Source: RGIG6165 sp045538835
GTDB taxonomy: Bacteria > Bacillota > Clostridia > Oscillospirales > Feifaniaceae
DNA: 64,000 nucleotides
Assembly: GCA_045538835.1 (NCBI GenBank)
Contig: JAZQEF010000001.1
Coordinates: 58,103-122,102 of the forward strand
Reading direction: 5' to 3'
Shown in pieces: positions 60,768-64,000 of the stretch. A program made the position numbers and the translations under genes. Numbering within the stretch: the stretch's first letter is position 1; the number at the start of each line of letters is the position of its first letter. Below the pieces are notes generated by a model that made no database searches, had not been told where the DNA came from, and was given only the letters and a program-made list of their open reading frames with translations.

Positions 60768-61796
60768 ATGAAAAAGAACTTTGTTACAATACTCTCTTTA
60801 GCTCTTATGGCATTACTTCTGATTTATCCCGATGATGTAGCAAATGCAGTAGTTTCTTCTCTTAAACTCTGTGCCCTTACAGTGATACCCTCGCTGTTTC
60901 CTTTTGCTGTCACAAGCAACATCTTGATAAAAAGCAACTCTTTTTCCTCAGATACTCTGCCTGCAAAAATATTTTCAAAAACCTTTAATTGTTCCCCCTC
61001 TGTGTTTCCCGTATTTATAAGCGGTGTTGCGGGAGGGTATCCCATAGGCGCACTCAGTGCCGCAGAGATGTATAAAAACGGTTTATGTTCAAAAGATGAT
61101 GCACAGAAAGTTCTCTCTTTTTGTTGTTTCGGCGGTCCGTCTTTTATAATTTCCGCAGTCGGTTCATCTATGCTCGGAAACAGCAGATGCGGTATATATC
61201 TATATATATGTCACTTTATTTCAGCTATCTTAACCGGCATTATCCTGCGGCCGTTTTTTTGCAAAGGAGACAACTGCAAAATTGCATCAACTCACAAAAG
61301 AGTATCTTTATCTTTAAGCCTCACCTCCGCTTTAAAAGACGGCGCCGCCTCTATGATATCCGTCTGCTCATGTGTTGTCTTTTTTTCCGCCATAACCGCT
61401 GTGTTTAACGCCATTCAAATAGATTATCCGTATATCACGGCAATTTTGGAAATGACTTCAGGTGTAAAAGAACTCTCTTCCTCTGATGTTCCTGCAGCAA
61501 TTCTTTTACCCTCTCTTTCGGCATGTGTTGCATTCGGCGGATTATCCGTTCATTCGCAGGTAATGTCAGTCTGCGGACAGACGGATATCAGCACAAGACC
61601 GTTTTTTATCGGTAAAATTCTTCATGCATTACTTGCTTTTGTTATCACATTGCTATCACAGACGATACTCGGCGAAAAAGCAGTTTTCCTGGAAAGCGGT
61701 TCAAGTTACGATATTTCTTTTCCGATATACATAGCGGTATTTCTTATCTTTTTGGCAGTGACATATAAAAAAGAGTGGAAATACGTCACTCAATAA
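60768..61796 (+). CDS. ylbJ: YlbJ-like sporulation integral membrane protein
   Basis: 342-residue polytopic membrane protein with about eight helices. The nucleoside-recognition (Gate) pattern SLKLCALTVIPSLFPF and VAGGYPIGALSAAEMYKNG, with CCFGGPSFIISAVGSSML, identifies YlbJ; in B. subtilis it is needed for spore cortex or late sporulation. I start at ATG 60768, with CGGTGA upstream, over a GTG at 60759. It is divergent from yqfC-yqfD, so the 70-nt gap must hold both promoters; I could not resolve them. Confidence 0.85.
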   Translation: MKKNFVTILSLALMALLLIYPDDVANAVVSSLKLCALTVIPSLFPFAVTSNILIKSNSFSSDTLPAKIFSKTFNCSPSVFPVFISGVAGGYPIGALSAAEMYKNGLCSKDDAQKVLSFCCFGGPSFIISAVGSSMLGNSRCGIYLYICHFISAILTGIILRPFFCKGDNCKIASTHKRVSLSLSLTSALKDGAASMISVCSCVVFFSAITAVFNAIQIDYPYITAILEMTSGVKELSSSDVPAAILLPSLSACVAFGGLSVHSQVMSVCGQTDISTRPFFIGKILHALLAFVITLLSQTILGEKAVFLESGSSYDISFPIYIAVFLIFLAVTYKKEWKYVTQ

Positions 61797-61834
61797 GTTA
61801 TAATGAATATATATTTCGTCTGAGAGGTGTAAAT

Positions 61835-62047
61835 ATGATCTTCGGCAAGGATACCGCAAAATACTGTTCTACTTGTGAATATAGCAGCGATCTCAAAACC
61901 AATGATGAGATGGTCTGCATTTATAAAGGAATCGTTGACAAGGCATTCTCATGCAAAAAATTTAAGTATGATCCGTTAAAGCGTGAGCCTGCCGGAAAAC
62001 CAAAACTCAAGGAATATTCGGAAAAAACTTTTTCTCTTCAGGACTGA
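61835..62047 (+). CDS. Small Cys-rich protein of unknown function
   Basis: 70 residues. Four Cys in a metal-site-like spacing: CSTC near residues 11-14, VC near 28 and SC near 39, followed by KKFKYDPLKREPAGK. The pattern is like other clostridial small proteins that end in KFKYDPLKR, whose role is not known. AGAGGTG lies 5 nt before ATG 61835. It may be cotranscribed with ylbJ (38 nt upstream) and the next gene (4 nt downstream). Confidence 0.6.
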   Translation: MIFGKDTAKYCSTCEYSSDLKTNDEMVCIYKGIVDKAFSCKKFKYDPLKREPAGKPKLKEYSEKTFSLQD

Positions 62048-62051
62048 ATCT

Positions 62052-62558
62052 ATGGAATCTTATAAAATATATAACAGTAAACTTAAAATACTCAAAGGTA
62101 TAGCGCCGACGCTTCTTGTTTTTGTCGCAGCAATATGCACTATAATATACGGAAATATATACTCAAAGGTCATATTTACGGTGATAGGTGCTGCCATCTC
62201 ATTCTTTGCATTTGTTCTTATCGTACCGAATATAGGTCCCCTATTTTCAAGAAAACCCTTTCTCACATTTGATAAAAACGGCATAAATGTGAATCAGGGT
62301 TCAAGAAGTATCGGTGAACTCTCATGGAAGCAGATAGACCGTATGGGTGCCGTCAAGATACGAGGTTTCTACCATATAGGATTTGCCATCAAAGATTACA
62401 AGAACTATAAAAAGAAACTCACATCGTTTCAGATGGCTACAGTAGATCAAAACAGAAGGCAGAAACTTCCCCATGTATGTGTAAATTTTGCTTATTCAAA
62501 GAATGATATCACAAGCGTATATCCCGTATTAAAAGAATTTTATGTCAAATACAAATAA
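62052..62558 (+). CDS. Two-helix membrane protein (STM3941-like)
   Basis: 168 residues with two adjacent membrane helices (about 14-30 and 35-57), then a cytoplasmic domain: RKPFLTFDKNGINVNQGSRSIGELSWKQID resembles the STM3941 family, whose members are membrane proteins of unknown function. I start at ATG 62052, with AGGA upstream, 4 nt after the small Cys-rich gene; the two may be one unit. Confidence 0.6.
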   Translation: MESYKIYNSKLKILKGIAPTLLVFVAAICTIIYGNIYSKVIFTVIGAAISFFAFVLIVPNIGPLFSRKPFLTFDKNGINVNQGSRSIGELSWKQIDRMGAVKIRGFYHIGFAIKDYKNYKKKLTSFQMATVDQNRRQKLPHVCVNFAYSKNDITSVYPVLKEFYVKYK

Positions 62559-62581
62559 AAGGTGTCCATTGGACACCTTTT
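62557..62581. terminator. Bidirectional terminator between the STM3941-like and DUF1292 genes
   Basis: AAAAGGTGTCC pairs perfectly over 11 bp around a 3-nt loop with A/T runs on both sides, between convergent genes. Confidence 0.9.
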
Positions 62582-62884
62582 TTATTCTTCGATAGTATAA
62601 TCTTCGCCCTCATCAAAACGTTTTTCAAATACGAGAGCAACTTTATCAAACTCAGCCTCATCGTCAATAGTTACATACATCAACTCGCCTGCGTCGTCAT
62701 CATATACTGTTTTAAGTATAACAAGTTGTCCGTCGTATGTCAGAAGCATCTGCGGATCATCGCCGTAAGGGATGAGAGCAATATAACTTTCGCCATCTAT
62801 CTCAACTGAGTCTATCTGTTCAAACTCCTTTATCTCGCCGTTTTCATCTTCGAGAGTAAGAAGCATACCTTCCATATCTGCCAT
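62582..62884 (-). CDS. DUF1292 domain-containing protein
   Basis: 100-residue acidic protein of the DUF1292 (YrzB-like) family. It starts MADMEGMLLTLEDENGEIKEFEQID and contains GESYIALIPYGDD, with later FDKVALVFEKRFDE; function unknown, cytoplasmic. I start at ATG 62884, since GGAGG is 7 nt upstream. In other Firmicutes DUF1292 genes follow ruvX or yrzL; they are absent here. Confidence 0.88.
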   Translation of the reverse strand: MADMEGMLLTLEDENGEIKEFEQIDSVEIDGESYIALIPYGDDPQMLLTYDGQLVILKTVYDDDAGELMYVTIDDEAEFDKVALVFEKRFDEGEDYTIEE

Positions 62885-62937
62885 AATCAAACCTCCTTGA
62901 TTATGATTATACACGACAAGAAAAATAAAACAAGTCG

Positions 62938-63816
62938 TTATTTGTAAAAACTATGATTACCTATTACTGATACCAATACACAAGAGCGTCTGAACCAGTT
63001 TGATGTGGACTTTTTCTCGTTCACAAAGTAAACGCTGCCCGGAACTATGTTATAGCCTTCAAGCGCAAGTTTTGCCGCCTTGATGCTATCCTTGCCGGGA
63101 GTGTTGTAGATCGCACCTGTGCGCGCAGGTGTAAACTGTCCGGGTGCAAAAATAACTTTGTATACCGTATTCGGGAACTTAGGATTTGCCACCCTGTTCA
63201 TAACAACATTACCTACTGCAAGTTTACCCTCAAAACTCTCCCCCCTTGCTTCTGCATGTATTATGCGGGAAAGCCACTTTAAGTCATCTGCATTGTAAAA
63301 TTCATCTGCGCTTTTAAGGGGATATCCGTAACTGAAGAGTATCTTGCTGAAGGGTTCGTCCGTCCAGAAAGAAAGTCCCATAAGTCTTGCAAAACTTTTT
63401 GCCGGAACATACATGGAATTTCCTACCATCTTGCAATTACCTTCCATAGGAATAAAACGCTCTTTCGCTTCGACTATGCGTGAATTGAGTGTAAAATATA
63501 CATTATAAGTTCCATCAATCGATTTAACTACAGTATTACCTGTTGCCTGATCCCATGAGCAAGTTGCGCCGATATATCCGCACATTTCGCGAAGAGGTAC
63601 ATAATAAATACCGTCTATGAGCAATGCTTCATTATTAAAATCTTTAATCTCTGCATAGATGCTGACCTTTATCTTATCTGCCTGAACTGTTTCAACTGCT
63701 GGAGTTTCCTCCTCAAGTATCGGTTCTGCTTCAATTTGCGTTTCTGCAAAAGATGTTACGGTCAGTGAACCTATAAGAGCAAGTATGATAAACATACTCA
63801 AAATTCTTTTTTTCAT
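62938..63816 (-). CDS. SleB-like cell wall hydrolase with copper-amine-oxidase-N-type domains
   Basis: 292-residue secreted protein: signal peptide (residues 1-24, cleavage near SFAET), then two copper amine oxidase N-terminal-like repeats (about 50-160, such as LLIDGIYYVPLREMCGYIGA and MVGNSMYVPAKSFARLMGL), thought to bind the wall, and a C-terminal hydrolase_2 (SleB) domain. The catalytic Glu lies in IIHAEARGE near residue 189; NVVMNRV and PGQFTPARTG follow. SleB-type enzymes are lytic transglycosylases for cortex peptidoglycan; whether it acts in germination or vegetative growth is open. AAGG lies before ATG 63816. Confidence 0.9.
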   Translation of the reverse strand: MKKRILSMFIILALIGSLTVTSFAETQIEAEPILEEETPAVETVQADKIKVSIYAEIKDFNNEALLIDGIYYVPLREMCGYIGATCSWDQATGNTVVKSIDGTYNVYFTLNSRIVEAKERFIPMEGNCKMVGNSMYVPAKSFARLMGLSFWTDEPFSKILFSYGYPLKSADEFYNADDLKWLSRIIHAEARGESFEGKLAVGNVVMNRVANPKFPNTVYKVIFAPGQFTPARTGAIYNTPGKDSIKAAKLALEGYNIVPGSVYFVNEKKSTSNWFRRSCVLVSVIGNHSFYK

Positions 63817-63856
63817 TTTTCTGCCTTTCTTTTAGTTTTTTGCAAAAAGCCTTGCT

Positions 63857-63885
63857 ATAATAGCATACTTTTTTCTTAATTGCAA
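63857..63885 (-). promoter_or_regulatory. Putative sigma-A promoter of the SleB-like gene
   Basis: TTGCAA (63885-63880), 17 nt, TATTAT (63862-63857) on the minus strand. The rest of 63886-64000 is A/T-rich and holds no gene that I can see. Confidence 0.5.
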
Positions 63886-64000
63886 CCTTTTTTTTGCAAA
63901 ATTCCTTGATTTTTTACGAAAATTAGCGAAAATTTTAGTTTTTTCGTTAATTTGTTTAACATTTACTTTATCTAATAATATAATTTTAGTGAGTATTTTT

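Noticed and set aside
63886..64000. Possible gene start at the right window edge
   Set aside because: Only A/T-rich DNA with homopolymer runs; no start codon with ribosome site or coding pattern is visible.

Overview
The window reads as chromosomal core DNA of an endospore-forming, low-GC Clostridia bacterium, probably related to the gut Oscillospirales/Ruminococcaceae; that placement is inference from gene content. The support is spoIIGA-sigE-sigG, spoIVA next to a SipL-like LysM gene (a clostridial arrangement), a SpoIVFA/SpoIVFB-like pair, yqfC-yqfD, ylbJ and a ylmC-type gene. MurE carries the DNPR motif of meso-diaminopimelate ligases, as expected for this group. I see no insertion sequence, prophage, CRISPR array or rRNA. 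The window is almost gap-free, and most genes lie on the minus strand, so transcription mostly runs from high to low coordinates.

Layout. 1-4.3 kb: yicC-remA-gmk-cvpA and a ClpE-like unfoldase cut by the window edge. 4.4-11.9 kb: an MsmK/UgpC-type ABC ATPase, a DUF4830-like protein, a divergent EF-G paralogue, a membrane protein that looks like a catalytically dead P-type ATPase in one unit with rlmB, and ylmC. 12-19 kb: M29 aminopeptidase, PAP2 protein, the sporulation sigma cluster, a VanY-type lipoprotein, tRNA-Pro(GGG) and an orphan asparagine-synthetase-like gene. 19-26 kb: cardiolipin synthase, mntP behind a yybP-ykoY (Mn2+) riboswitch, the TIGR03960/DUF2344 pair, the SpoIVF-like pair and an Ldh-family dehydrogenase. 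26-42 kb: spoIVA-sipL, then the dcw cluster (mraZ, rsmH, ftsL, spoVD-like PBP, murE, mraY, ftsW, murG, murA, ftsQ, ftsZ), which lacks murF, murD, murC and ftsA. 42-50 kb: a coiled-coil gene, coaD, rsmD, uvrC, a Crh-like HPr, and an envelope-polysaccharide block. 50-53.6 kb: ylxM-ffh-rpsP-khpA-rimM-trmD. 53.7-60.7 kb: yqfC-yqfD-phoH-ybeY-era-yqzL-recO-mutS2. 60.7-64 kb: ylbJ, two small genes, a DUF1292 gene and a SleB-like hydrolase.

How it fits together. Cell-wall synthesis and division (dcw cluster, PBP, VanY, SleB-like) sit among mother-cell sporulation genes (spoIIGA-sigE, spoIVA-sipL, SpoIVF-like pair, yqfC-yqfD, ylbJ), and the translation and secretion genes form two conserved operons. 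Several regulatory sites can be read directly: a Spo0A-like box on a TTGACA/TATAAT promoter with a 21-bp spacer in front of spoIIGA, tandem MraZ-type boxes just below the mraZ promoter, the Mn2+ riboswitch with its terminator before mntP, and many hairpin terminators.

The most unusual items are the degenerate P-type-ATPase-like protein (8483-10804), an HPr homologue with Phe in place of the phosphorylated His but with the regulatory Ser kept (45644-45904), and the orphan asparagine-synthetase-like protein without the N-terminal Cys (17401-18963). Start sites were adjusted wherever a ribosome binding site favoured an internal codon. Family names come from motif recognition by eye; no database search was run.
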